Below, piece by piece: positions 45,631 through 53,785 of a stretch of DNA of 64,000 nt (within the stretch, counting starts at the first letter, position 1; every line of letters begins with the position of its first letter). The DNA is from Clostridium sp. BSD9I1. GTDB lineage: Bacteria; Bacillota; Clostridia; Clostridiales; Clostridiaceae. The notes beneath the pieces are model-generated. The model worked only from the letters and a program-made list of their open reading frames with translations, searched no databases and had not been told where the DNA came from. The stretch spans positions 62,001-126,000 of the forward strand of contig NZ_FYAM01000024.1 of the NCBI RefSeq assembly GCF_900185645.1, in the 5' to 3' direction. Position numbers and translations under genes: made by a program.

Positions 45631-45737
45631 AATGCGAGCATTTTTAATCTCTAATCACAATTGCTAAAAGACTATATAAATCTATGTTCTAGCAGTTGAA
45701 GATTAGAGATTATTATTAATTTAAAATGCTTCGCATT
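45631..45737. repeat. Palindromic repeat with AATGCGAAGCA ends, copy 2 (bidirectional terminator)
   Basis: AATGCGAGCATTTTTAATCT with CTAATC (45631-45656) is matched by GATTAGAGATTA and AAAATGCTTCGCATT (45701-45737). The stem is long and imperfect, and its inner 12 bp are perfect. It fills the gap between the convergent rsgI and SPOR-protein genes and ends in T-runs. Copies: 42575-42689 (outer arms) and 13585-13640 (inner part). Confidence 0.75.
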
Positions 45738-45738
45738 T

Positions 45739-46476
45739 TTATTTCATTTTTTGAAGTATAGAATAGATAAATGAATAATTTTCTGCTGTTTTATCATTGC
45801 TTAATTCATTTGGCAATTTTCCCACTTTATCCTTTAATTCATTTAATATTTTAATATTTGGGCTTTCTTGATCTACAGCCTCTAATGATTTGCACCAATT
45901 CTTAAAGTCTTGAGTTTGTATTGCCTTTACATTCTTTTCAGATAGTTTCCCAAGGACTTGTATATATCCATTTAATACTTCACTTATTTCCATATCACAT
46001 AAATTATTTACCTTTATTTCAAACTTCATAGTTGAATTTGATACTTTATTAGTATTTAAAGTGTTTATTATGACTTTTGCAGCATCCTCTGTATATATAC
46101 CTAGAAAAACTCTCTTATATTTATCATCACTTATAACAAATGGGTTCCCATAAGAGCTTAATTGACTTCTAGTCTTTTCTACACCAGTTTCATTCCCAAA
46201 CATTCCGCCCTGTATTGCCACATAAATAAAGCTATTATTACTTATTATGGATTGCTTAGGGGTTTCACCCTTATTATTTATATTTTTATCATTAACTTTA
46301 GTTTCTGTAACCTTTCCTTGTGTTTTAATTATAGAGGAATTCTTAATAAATAATTTGAAGAATATACTTCCTATTAAGAATGAAAGTATAAGTATCATTA
46401 TAAGTATAATAAAAAAAATAACATTATCTTTTCTTTTTCTCTTTAAATCATATCTTGTATACTTTATATTCACCAC
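45739..46476 (-). CDS. Membrane protein with SPOR-like domain
   Basis: The 245-residue product has a basic N-terminus, one membrane helix (about 20-43) and then a region FIYVAIQGGMFGNETGVEKT. That region continues to LGIYTEDAAKVIINTL and reads like a SPOR domain, which binds denuded glycan strands at septa. A helical C-terminal region of unknown type follows. The start is a GTG pair next to GAGGGA; no ATG is available. It is convergent with rsgI. The SPOR assignment is by pattern; the role is open. Confidence 0.7.
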   Translation of the reverse strand: MVNIKYTRYDLKRKRKDNVIFFIILIMILILSFLIGSIFFKLFIKNSSIIKTQGKVTETKVNDKNINNKGETPKQSIISNNSFIYVAIQGGMFGNETGVEKTRSQLSSYGNPFVISDDKYKRVFLGIYTEDAAKVIINTLNTNKVSNSTMKFEIKVNNLCDMEISEVLNGYIQVLGKLSEKNVKAIQTQDFKNWCKSLEAVDQESPNIKILNELKDKVGKLPNELSNDKTAENYSFIYSILQKMK

Positions 46477-46699
46477 TCCCTCTTAAGTATTCAATGCATT
46501 GAAACCATTACTAAGATATCCTCCACCTTATTATAAAAAGCATATATAAATTTTGCTCATATGTTACCTATATAATAATATTATACTTTACTTAAAATTA
46601 TGATTAAGAGATTCTATCATTAATATTTAAATTTAACTTCCTAATCATTTAGCACTAAACTTACTACTAATTTGTAATATATTTGTCCTAAATAAAATA
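46477..46699. other. AT-rich gap with a 12-bp palindrome
   Basis: Apart from a perfect palindrome TCAATGCATTGA (46491-46502) just upstream of the SPOR-protein gene, nothing was recognised. The palindrome could be an operator, but nothing else supports that. Confidence 0.4.
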
Positions 46700-46722
46700 A
46701 AAGTCAGTTAAAAACTGACTTT
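46700..46722 (-). terminator. Terminator of the NlpC/P60 gene
   Basis: AAAGTCAGTT (46700-46709) and AACTGACTTT (46713-46722) form a perfect 10-bp stem with a 3-nt loop, followed on the minus strand by TATTTTATTT. It lies 30 nt after the stop codon. Confidence 0.88.
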
Positions 46723-46752
46723 ATATATTAATCATTACTTATTATCTATTAT

Positions 46753-47358
46753 TTATTGAAGTACCCTTCTAGCTCCTGCATATCTGGAAGCATAATAACT
46801 TCCTGAAAGACTGCTTACGATAACTTTCCCACTTCCTGATGATGCATGAATAAATTGTCCTCCACCTACATATATTCCAACATGTGAAATTGAGGAATCT
46901 GTATTAAAAAACACCAAATCTCCAGGTAATAAACTTTCTTTAGATACAGCTTGTCCTGTTGCAAATTGAGTTCCTGTATAATGGCCTAAATTTACTCCAA
47001 ATGCTCTATATACATACAAAGTGAATCCTGAACAATCAAAAGCTGATGGGCCAGCTGCACCCCAAACATATGGTTTTCCCATAAACTTATATGCATAAGA
47101 CACTACATCTACTCTTCCGTTTGAGCCTCTGCTTACAGTAGCTTTCTTAGCGGTTGCTTTAGCAGTTGGATTTACAGTTTCTTTTTTAGGTACTACTATA
47201 ACTTTATTCCTGTTAACTGTTGCTGCACGAACAGCTAAATTTTTAGAAGTTAAATTTACCGAATCAGCTTGTACACTATTATTTTTTAGCGCTCCTAGAA
47301 ATGTTAATGATAAAAAGAAAATTACACTTACCACTATACTTTGTCTTTTGTTATTCAT
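46753..47358 (-). CDS. Secreted NlpC/P60 peptidoglycan endopeptidase
   Basis: NlpC/P60 enzymes cut gamma-D-Glu-diaminopimelate bonds in the wall. The 201-residue protein has a signal peptide (about 1-31), a basic linker with TAKATAKKAT and a C-terminal catalytic domain. The domain includes the cysteine in FDCSGFTLY and histidines in SISHVGIYVG and QFIHASS. No separate wall-binding domain is present. It is preceded by a c-di-AMP (ydaO-type) riboswitch, a link known for wall hydrolases in Firmicutes. A terminator follows the gene. Confidence 0.93.
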   Translation of the reverse strand: MNNKRQSIVVSVIFFLSLTFLGALKNNSVQADSVNLTSKNLAVRAATVNRNKVIVVPKKETVNPTAKATAKKATVSRGSNGRVDVVSYAYKFMGKPYVWGAAGPSAFDCSGFTLYVYRAFGVNLGHYTGTQFATGQAVSKESLLPGDLVFFNTDSSISHVGIYVGGGQFIHASSGSGKVIVSSLSGSYYASRYAGARRVLQ

Positions 47359-47373
47359 TTATTATCCGCCTTT

Positions 47374-47505
47374 CTTTGCCTCCGAAGTTAGCTGACGGGT
47401 TCGGGTAAAGGTACCCCTACTTAATATATTTAATAGTATATTAAGATTAACCCCAATACATTGGTTCCTCCGTACCCAGATATTTTCCAGGATTCAGCTT
47501 ATTTA
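47374..47505 (-). ncRNA. c-di-AMP riboswitch (ydaO-yuaA type)
   Basis: On the minus strand the leader reads from AAGCTGAATCCTGG through GGGTACGGAGGAACCA, TTGGGGTTAATCT and AGGGGTACC to TACCCGAACCCGTCAGCTAA, then CTTCGGAGGCA. These are the conserved blocks of the ydaO-yuaA riboswitch, in the right order. They lie immediately before the NlpC/P60 gene. Binding of c-di-AMP to this class normally shuts off expression. The assignment is by motif; the class is well known. Confidence 0.95.
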
Positions 47506-47678
47506 TATAGTTTATATTTTCTTGATTTTCATGAGTATTATTATATATGATTTTATCGAAATGATTAGTTTGAGTCTATTTCATATATTTCCTTGTTTTA
47601 TTATACATGATTTGTTAATACTTAGTCAATAAAAGTTAACACTTTTTTTTTAATTATCTGTATATTTTGTTTATTTTT
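47506..47678. other. Gap upstream of the riboswitch
   Basis: This AT-rich stretch should carry the riboswitch promoter; ATATATAATAATA at about 47535-47548 (minus strand) offers a -10 box but has no good -35. No gene was seen. Confidence 0.4.
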
Positions 47679-48317
47679 TTAAAATCCTAAGTCTTTGTTT
47701 AATATAATAACCTTTATTCTATCATTTCTTTGTTTTTTCATTATTACATAATCACAACAAATTCTATCATCGCTATTACAATCCATACAATATCCAACTT
47801 TTGCGCATGGGGTATTTTTATTTAACTTTTTTGCATTTACAGGAGCTGCAATTTTCTTTACTCTCTGTTCTGCTTCCTTTAAGTCTTTTACTATTTTATT
47901 TACACCACACACTACAATAACTTGATCTGGTCCAAAAAGCATAGCTGCTACCCTATTACCATTTCCATCCACATTAAATAATTCTCCATTTTCCGTTATG
48001 GCGTTAGAACTACATAAATAAGTATCGGCACAAAAGGCCTTTTTATTAAGTTCTTTTCTTCCCTGAATTGTTAAATTAGAATCATATCTATCTAAAAATG
48101 TGAAATTACCGTTTCTTAGATAATCTATTACTCCTGTTTCCAATAAAGTCTCAGAACCTCCTACAGATACTACAGCCCCCTCTTTTATTAACCTATTTAA
48201 CTTTCCAATTAGTTCTACTTCATCCTGCACTAAAACTGCTTCCATATTATTTCTTTTTAAATTTTCAATAGTTCTTTCTATTAACTTTTCATTTCTCCAT
48301 TGCATAAATTTGTCCAT
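47679..48317 (-). CDS. LUD-domain (lactate-utilisation type) protein
   Basis: The 212-residue protein is a stand-alone LUD (DUF162) domain with KLIERTIENLKRNNMEAVLV, a glycine block VVSVGGSETLLETGVIDYL, and SSNAITENGELFNVDGNGNRVAAM. Cysteines cluster near the C-terminus (PCAKVGYCMDCNSDDRICC), as in many clostridial members. LUD proteins take part in lactate oxidation, but single-domain forms have no proven role. AGGGAGGT precedes the ATG, which lies inside the end of the GNAT gene (29-nt overlap), so the two are coupled. Confidence 0.88.
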   Translation of the reverse strand: MDKFMQWRNEKLIERTIENLKRNNMEAVLVQDEVELIGKLNRLIKEGAVVSVGGSETLLETGVIDYLRNGNFTFLDRYDSNLTIQGRKELNKKAFCADTYLCSSNAITENGELFNVDGNGNRVAAMLFGPDQVIVVCGVNKIVKDLKEAEQRVKKIAAPVNAKKLNKNTPCAKVGYCMDCNSDDRICCDYVIMKKQRNDRIKVIILNKDLGF

Positions 48318-48837
48318 TATTATACCTCCCTAAGGATTTTTTTAATATAAACATATTGCTTCTTTTATTATTTGTCTTATAAAGTTCTTCGGAAACTCTT
48401 ATAACTTCGTATCCATTTCTAGTCCAAAATTTCAACTTAGAACCATTCTCTTTTATAATTCGTGTATAAAAATCTCTTACCCCATACTCTTCCTTTAAAT
48501 AAATACTCAATTCTTTTAAGATTATGCTTCCTATTCCCTTGCTTCTTATAGACTTATTTAAAGAAATAGACCATATCCACGCTTCATGAGGATTCTTAAA
48601 TTCAACTCTACCTTTTATAATTCCTAAAATCTCATGATTTTCTTTATCATTTATCTTCAAAAAGAACTCATTTTCACTTACATAATATTCCAAAAATTTT
48701 TCATAAATATCTCCTACTTCCAATTCTTCCTTCTGTGACTTACATTGATTCTTCAAATAATGATCTATATATGTTACATCCTCTTTTTGTATACTTAAAA
48801 TAGTCATATTATCTATAGTTAAATTTATATCTAACAT
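48289..48837 (-). CDS. GNAT-family N-acetyltransferase
   Basis: The 182-residue protein has the GNAT fold: WIWSISLNKSIRSKGIGSIIL contains the acetyl-CoA loop (R-x-x-G-I-G-like), and RDFYTRIIKENGSKLKFWTRNGYEVI is the usual motif B region. The acceptor substrate cannot be told. The ATG at 48837 is chosen because GGGGTGAGG lies upstream; a GTG three codons earlier overlaps it. It overlaps the LUD gene. Confidence 0.88.
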   Translation of the reverse strand: MLDINLTIDNMTILSIQKEDVTYIDHYLKNQCKSQKEELEVGDIYEKFLEYYVSENEFFLKINDKENHEILGIIKGRVEFKNPHEAWIWSISLNKSIRSKGIGSIILKELSIYLKEEYGVRDFYTRIIKENGSKLKFWTRNGYEVIRVSEELYKTNNKRSNMFILKKSLGRYNNGQIYAMEK

Positions 48838-48990
48838 TATCCTCACCCCATTTCATACATGATTTCATTACAAATTAGCATGTTTAAATTCATTTAAGGC
48901 ATTTCATTATTAAACTATTCTACATATAATTTAAATCTCCTTGTATATTACTGATAAAATTTAATTTACTTTTAATTGATTAAAATGAAA

Positions 48991-49012
48991 ATGACTGCTA
49001 AAAAGCAGCCAT
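48991..49012 (-). terminator. Terminator of the arginine-tract protein gene
   Basis: ATGACTGCT (48991-48999) and AGCAGCCAT (49004-49012) form a stem with one mismatch and a 4-nt loop, 8 nt after the stop codon. U-rich sequence follows. Confidence 0.7.
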
Positions 49013-49020
49013 TAAACTTA

Positions 49021-49437
49021 TTAATCCCAATCTCCCCAGCCATGATCTCTTCTACGTCTTCTTCCTCTACGTCTTCTTCTACGTCTTCTTCTTCCACGTA
49101 GTTCACTAAGTAAAAGTATTTCAAGTAAAGGTCTTGGCCCCCACCATATTCCATTAGGGCTTCTATAATTATTTACATCATTATCATCATCTTTTATATG
49201 GCATTTATCCATTATATCATCACAAACCTTTTTAACCCAGTCCTTAGATGGACAATATTCCTTACCATATTTATATTCCATAACATTACAATGATACTTT
49301 ATCATAGGTATAACTTGATTATAAAGCTCAGGATACATTCCTTTTAACTTTTCATCATCTTCATCCCTATCATTTTCTTCTGGCATGTTAGACATAGGCA
49401 TTCCACAATAGCATAAGTAAGGACATTTATACTGCAT
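49021..49437 (-). CDS. Cysteine-rich protein with C-terminal polyarginine tract (spore-coat-like)
   Basis: The 138-residue product begins MQYKCPYLCYCGMPMSNMPEEN. An acidic stretch follows, then a helical middle with KYHCNVMEYKYGKEYCPSKD and the hydrophobic LLEILLLSELR. The protein ends in an almost pure arginine run (about 114-130) capped by DHGWGDWD. The DNA coding the tract (49045-49098) is a degenerate AGA/CGT triplet repeat. Similar small Cys-rich, Arg-tailed proteins of spore formers are often thought to be coat or exosporium proteins; this is from memory and inference. No enzymatic domain is seen. Confidence 0.7.
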   Translation of the reverse strand: MQYKCPYLCYCGMPMSNMPEENDRDEDDEKLKGMYPELYNQVIPMIKYHCNVMEYKYGKEYCPSKDWVKKVCDDIMDKCHIKDDDNDVNNYRSPNGIWWGPRPLLEILLLSELRGRRRRRRRRRGRRRRRDHGWGDWD

Positions 49438-49529
49438 ATTTCCCCCTAAAATAAATTTCTCACCATTATATATATATGCAAAAGTTTAAAATTTAGTTAC
49501 AACTTTTAGAAATAAGACGACATTTTTAA

Positions 49530-49556
49530 TGTTGAACAGGTCGTATGGAATTTTGA
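49530..49556. repeat. Half-copy of the GTTGAAC repeat
   Basis: TTTAATGTTGAACAGG and GTCGTATGGAATTTTGAT match one arm of the palindrome at 32111-32193 (read on its minus strand) with a few changes. It lies directly before the 67-nt repeat at 49564. Confidence 0.5.
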
Positions 49557-49563
49557 TAATAAT

Positions 49564-49630
49564 GAAACATCTCAGCATACTAAGATGTACTAATTTATAA
49601 CGAAATCATAGATTTCTATAAATTATACAA
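49564..49630. repeat. Dispersed 68-nt repeat with two hairpins, copy 2
   Basis: This copy matches the one at 35641-35708 almost base for base, including TGTACT.ATTTATAACGAA and TCATAGATTTCTATAAAT. It lies downstream of the tRNA-Leu(GAG) terminator and upstream of the arginine-tract protein gene. No ORF is present in it. Confidence 0.8.
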
Positions 49631-49646
49631 CCGTTCGCTACGCAAA

Positions 49647-49673
49647 AAAACTACCTAACTAGTAGGTAGTTTT
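49647..49673 (-). terminator. Terminator of tRNA-Leu(GAG)
   Basis: AAAACTACCTA (49647-49657) and TAGGTAGTTTT (49663-49673) form an 11-bp stem followed by U on the minus strand, 11 nt after the tRNA 3' end. Confidence 0.88.
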
Positions 49674-49683
49674 AAATCCTATC

Positions 49684-49769
49684 TGGTGCAGATGGCGGGA
49701 TTTGAACCCGCACGCCCTGTGGACACTACCCCCTCAAGATAGCGTGTCTGCCGTTCCACCACATCTGCA
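49684..49769 (-). tRNA. tRNA-Leu, anticodon GAG
   Basis: An 86-nt class-II tRNA with acceptor TGCAGAT pairing with ATCTGCA and encoded CCA. The anticodon stem CTATC/GGTAG has loop TTGAGGG, giving GAG. A long variable arm is present, as is the T arm GCGGG-TTCAAAT-CCCGC. Confidence 0.97.
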
Positions 49770-49793
49770 AATCATTATCACTTATACATTTTT

Positions 49794-49822
49794 ATTATAT
49801 CAACATCAATGTTAACAGTCAA
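49794..49822 (-). promoter_or_regulatory. Promoter of tRNA-Leu(GAG)
   Basis: On the minus strand TTGACT (49822-49817), a 17-nt spacer and TATAAT (49799-49794) make a near-consensus sigma-A promoter about 25 nt before the tRNA. Confidence 0.88.
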
Positions 49823-49839
49823 GTGGCATAGATTAAATT

Positions 49840-50382
49840 TTATCTTCCATATAAAAACTTATAAATATTATAACTCACCTTAACCTTTTTCACGTACTTA
49901 TCCGTTTCTTTAAATGGAATATAACTTAAAGTTTCTCCATCCTTTGAATATCTAGTGTCCTTTAGCCACTTTTGTACATTTCCCTTACCACCATTATACG
50001 AAGCTAATGCTAAATCAAAATTATCAAACTGCTTAATAAGATCACTTATATACCAACATCCCATATTTATATTATAGTCTGGCATAAAAAGTTTTTCTTC
50101 ACCATGATCCTTTATATCCATTTTCATGGAAATCCATTCTCCAGTTTCAGGCATGATTTGCATCAATCCTTTTGCACCCTTTGAAGAAACAGCGCCTGGA
50201 TTAAAACTGCTTTCTGTCCTTATAATTGCAGCTATTAAGTATGGATCCACTTCATATCTATCTGCATATTTATATATACTTTCAGAGTACTTTAATGGAT
50301 AAAGCCTTCTCACTATAGATGGAACTTTAAACAAATAAAATGCTACAACTATTACTAAGATTATTTTTATGACTTTTTTCAA
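49840..50382 (-). CDS. Soluble lytic transglycosylase (SLT domain)
   Basis: Lytic transglycosylases cleave glycan strands with formation of anhydro-muramic ends. The 180-residue protein has an N-terminal hydrophobic segment (about 5-20, signal or anchor) and an SLT domain. The domain carries AAIIRTESSFNPGAVSSKGAKGLMQIMP, which holds the catalytic Glu, and ALASYNGGKGNV. Its single-domain form resembles the small clostridial enzymes next to coaE. It follows coaE by 5 nt. Identification is firm at family level. Confidence 0.93.
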   Translation of the reverse strand: MKKVIKIILVIVVAFYLFKVPSIVRRLYPLKYSESIYKYADRYEVDPYLIAAIIRTESSFNPGAVSSKGAKGLMQIMPETGEWISMKMDIKDHGEEKLFMPDYNINMGCWYISDLIKQFDNFDLALASYNGGKGNVQKWLKDTRYSKDGETLSYIPFKETDKYVKKVKVSYNIYKFLYGR

Positions 50383-50387
50383 AAACC

Positions 50388-50987
50388 TTACACCCCCGAT
50401 TTTATCACTCTCACAAGTCTTTCAACTTGTTTTTTAGTTTCTTCTATAGTAAAGGTATTATCTATTATAAAATCTACTATTTTTCTTTTTTTGTTTAATG
50501 ACATTTGTGAGTTAATTCTATCCAAGATTTCTTCATATCTTAATTTATCTCTTTCTTTCACTCTTTCAATTTGAGTATCTCTATCTACCCAAACTAATAT
50601 ATTAAAATCCATACATTCATTAAGTCCTTGCTCTATAAGAGTTGGTGCATCTACTACACATGCCATCTCTCCCAGCTTTTCATATTGATTCATTTGATCA
50701 AATATTTCTTTTTTTATATACGGAATTATAATTTCTTCATACTCTAACCTTTTTAGTGGGTTTTTAAATATAAAGTTCCCAAACTTTCTTCTAATCAGCT
50801 CTCCATTTTCATCGATAAATTCCACTCCAAATTTTTCTTTGATAGTTTCAATAATTACGGGATATTCCTTTAAAACCTCTCGTGCTATAATATCTGCATC
50901 AACTATAGGTATACCCTTTTCTTTTAATAAGGAAGATATGGTAGTTTTTCCACTACCAATCCCTCCAGTTAATCCAATTCTTAGCAT
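50388..50987 (-). CDS. coaE: Dephospho-CoA kinase
   Basis: CoaE phosphorylates dephospho-CoA, the last step of CoA synthesis. The 199-residue protein begins MLRIGLTGGIGSGKTTIS, with the P-loop at 8-15, and has VDADIIAREV and a lid region RVKERDKLRYEEILDRINSQ. The ATG at 50987 is chosen because the conserved protein starts there and AGAAGG lies upstream. A longer frame from 51104 would overlap polA and adds residues not seen in the family. It follows polA, the usual clostridial order. Confidence 0.96.
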   Translation of the reverse strand: MLRIGLTGGIGSGKTTISSLLKEKGIPIVDADIIAREVLKEYPVIIETIKEKFGVEFIDENGELIRRKFGNFIFKNPLKRLEYEEIIIPYIKKEIFDQMNQYEKLGEMACVVDAPTLIEQGLNECMDFNILVWVDRDTQIERVKERDKLRYEEILDRINSQMSLNKKRKIVDFIIDNTFTIEETKKQVERLVRVIKSGV

Positions 50988-51072
50988 ATTGCCATTATAC
51001 CTTCTTAAGCACTCTGTTTTCAACTGGTAAAAACTATATAATCTGATATTTTTCCCATCTTCATTTAGTTCT

Positions 51073-53706
51073 CTACTTTGCATCATACCAGCTTTCTCCT
51101 TCATGCATATCTACTTCTAACGGTACATTAAGAGGCATTACATTTTCCATGGAATTTTTCACAATTTCTCTTACCTGTTCTAGTTCACTTTTTTCCACAT
51201 TTAATATAAGTTCATCATGTACCTGTAAAATCAGCTTACTCTTTAATTTACTTTCTTTAAGGCTATTGTATACCTTAACCATAGCCATTTTTATAATGTC
51301 TGCAGCACTTCCCTGTATTGGAGTGTTCATGGCTAACCTTTCGCCTAATGCCTTTACCATTTTTTTAGAGTCTGCTATTTCAGGAATATGTCTTCTTCGA
51401 TTTAATATAGTTGTTACATACATTTCCCTATGAGCCTGCTGTATAGTTTTATCCATATACTCTTTTACCTTAGGATATCTATCAAAATAGGCATCTATAT
51501 ATGCTTTTGCTTCTTTTCTGGAAATCTTTAAATCTTGAGCTAGACTAAAGTCCCCTATGCCATATACTATTCCAAAATTTACAGCCTTAGCATTGCTCCT
51601 CATAGTTGATGTTACTTCACCTAAAGGTACCTTAAATACTTCTGAAGCAGTTTTTGTATGGATATCATCATGATGTTTAAAAGCATCAATTAAATTTTCA
51701 TCTTCAGAAATATGAGCAAGTACTCTTAGTTCTATTTGAGAGTAATCTGCAGATAACAATAATGAACTCTTATCTTCTGCTACAAATACCTTTCTTATCT
51801 CCTTACCCATTTCATATTTAATAGGTATATTTTGAAGGTTTGGCTCTGTACTTGAAAGCCTTCCTGTAGTAGTTACTGTTTGATTAAATGTTGAATGTAT
51901 TTTCTCATCCGTATCAATCACGTTTTTAAGTCCTTCTACATAAGTTGAATAAAGCTTTGTAAGCTGTCTATAATATGTTATTTTTTCTATAATAGGGTGT
52001 TTATCGTTAAGTGCTTCTAAAACTTCTGCATTAGTAGAATAGCCCGTTTTTGTTTTCTTTATTACAGGTAAATCAAGTTTTTCAAATAGTATTTTCCCAA
52101 GCTGCTTTGGTGAATTTATATTAAATTCTTCATCAGCCACAGCATAAATTTCCTTTTGCATTTTATCTATTTCTATCTGAAACTTTTCTCCTATTTGTTG
52201 AAGCATTTCTCTGTCAACTTTAAATCCTTCTTGTTCCATAAAAGAAAGTACTTTAACTAGCGGTAACTCTACTTCATAATAAAGCATATCCATATCTAGT
52301 GACCTTATTTCATCTCTTATTTCTTCGTATAAATCCTTTAAAGCTGAAACTTGTCTTATAAATTTTTCTTCACCATCTGCTCTTATTTCACGCTTTAAGT
52401 AGTGAGGAATTAAAATATTTAAATTATAGTCACTTCTTGAAGGCTCAATTAAATAAGCTGCTATTTTGATATCAAATATTACATTTTTAAAATCTACTCC
52501 CCATTTATTTAAAACCACATAAGGAGCCTTTACATCATAAGATACTTTTTTAATATCCTCTGCTTCTAAAATATATTTAAAATCTTTTAAAAACTCTTCT
52601 TTACCCTGTAAATTTTCTATATTTATAGCATAGTTTTTATCTAAAAAGTTTATGTATATATCTTTTATATTTACTAAGGAATAAGTACTTTCATTTTCTG
52701 TATTAAATAACAGAAATAATATTTCCTTTTCCTTATTATCGTCTATATTCTTTATAAGACTTTTTAATTGATCATTGTTATGTATTACGTTAAATTCAAT
52801 TGTTTCTTCTTCAAGTATTTTATTTTCTTCCTTTTGTTCATAATATATTTTATCTAGCAATGATTTAAACTCCAAATCCAAAAACATCCTTCTTATAGCT
52901 TCTGCATCATAATTTTCATTGGATTTTATAGAATCTAAATCTATTTCAATTGGAACATTGCACATTATTGTAGCAAGTTTTTTACTAAATATAGCCTGCT
53001 CACTATTTTCTATAAGAGATTCCTTAATCTTTTTGCCACTTATATTTTCAGTATTACTTAGTACACTTTCTATGCTGCCATATTCCTTAATAAGTTTGTA
53101 AGCAGTTTTTTCTCCAACACCAGGAACTCCAGGGATATTATCAGAGGCATCCCCCATAAGCCCTTTTACATCTATAAATTGCTTAGGGGTAACACCATAC
53201 TCCTCAATCATTCTATTTGCATCGTATATCTCTTTTTCTGTTATTCCCTTTTTAGTTAAAACTACTTTTATGTTATCACTTGCTAACTGAAGTGCATCTC
53301 TGTCTCCTGTAACAATATAAACTTCAATCCCTTGTTCTTCCGCCTTACAAGATAACGTTCCTATCAAATCATCCGCTTCAAATCCTTCTATTTCAAATAT
53401 ATTTATATCAAATTTACTTAAAAGTTCTTTGACTATAGGAAATTGCTCTGCAAGCTCTGATGGCATCTTTTTTCTTCCTGCTTTATACTCTTTATATTCA
53501 TTATGTCTAAAGGTGGGTGCAGCTTTATCAAAGGTACATACTATGTAATCTGGCTCTATTTCCTCTTTCATTTTTAAAAGCATATTTGTAAATCCATATA
53601 CAGCATTTGTATGAATGCCTTCTCTATTTGTAAGCAGTGGTAATGCATAAAAGGCTCTATTCATAAGACTATTTCCATCTAAAATTATCAGTTTCTCTTT
53701 ATTCAA
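51073..53706 (-). CDS. polA: DNA polymerase I
   Basis: Pol I fills gaps and removes RNA primers. The 877-residue protein has the 5' nuclease domain (about 1-290), a 3'-5' exonuclease-like domain (about 300-470) and the polymerase domain with SADYSQIELRVLAH (motif A), RSNAKAVNFGIVYG and QVHDELI (motif C). In the exonuclease-like domain the usual DxE reads NTE (FNTEN), and other acidic ligands are not evident, so proofreading is probably lost, as in Bacillus and Thermus. The start is TTG at 53706 with AAGGGAGAT upstream. Confidence 0.96.
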   Translation of the reverse strand: MNKEKLIILDGNSLMNRAFYALPLLTNREGIHTNAVYGFTNMLLKMKEEIEPDYIVCTFDKAAPTFRHNEYKEYKAGRKKMPSELAEQFPIVKELLSKFDINIFEIEGFEADDLIGTLSCKAEEQGIEVYIVTGDRDALQLASDNIKVVLTKKGITEKEIYDANRMIEEYGVTPKQFIDVKGLMGDASDNIPGVPGVGEKTAYKLIKEYGSIESVLSNTENISGKKIKESLIENSEQAIFSKKLATIMCNVPIEIDLDSIKSNENYDAEAIRRMFLDLEFKSLLDKIYYEQKEENKILEEETIEFNVIHNNDQLKSLIKNIDDNKEKEILFLLFNTENESTYSLVNIKDIYINFLDKNYAINIENLQGKEEFLKDFKYILEAEDIKKVSYDVKAPYVVLNKWGVDFKNVIFDIKIAAYLIEPSRSDYNLNILIPHYLKREIRADGEEKFIRQVSALKDLYEEIRDEIRSLDMDMLYYEVELPLVKVLSFMEQEGFKVDREMLQQIGEKFQIEIDKMQKEIYAVADEEFNINSPKQLGKILFEKLDLPVIKKTKTGYSTNAEVLEALNDKHPIIEKITYYRQLTKLYSTYVEGLKNVIDTDEKIHSTFNQTVTTTGRLSSTEPNLQNIPIKYEMGKEIRKVFVAEDKSSLLLSADYSQIELRVLAHISEDENLIDAFKHHDDIHTKTASEVFKVPLGEVTSTMRSNAKAVNFGIVYGIGDFSLAQDLKISRKEAKAYIDAYFDRYPKVKEYMDKTIQQAHREMYVTTILNRRRHIPEIADSKKMVKALGERLAMNTPIQGSAADIIKMAMVKVYNSLKESKLKSKLILQVHDELILNVEKSELEQVREIVKNSMENVMPLNVPLEVDMHEGESWYDAK

Positions 53707-53785
53707 TTAGTTCATCTCCCTTATTTTAAAATCCTAATCTCTACTCACTATTCTAATAACATTTATGATTGTAATTATTAGCTAT

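Noticed and set aside
46670-46690. Half-site resembling the sigma-54 activator palindrome (GGACAAATAT on the minus strand)
   Set aside because: Only one half matches, there is no -24/-12 promoter nearby, and AT-rich DNA makes such a match likely by chance.
49045-49098. Triplet repeat as a CRISPR or VNTR locus outside a gene
   Set aside because: It lies inside a well-supported coding frame and encodes the arginine tract.
51073-51104. Start of coaE at 51104 inside polA
   Set aside because: The added residues are unlike the family and the conserved P-loop start MLRIGLTGG is at 50987 with its own ribosome site.
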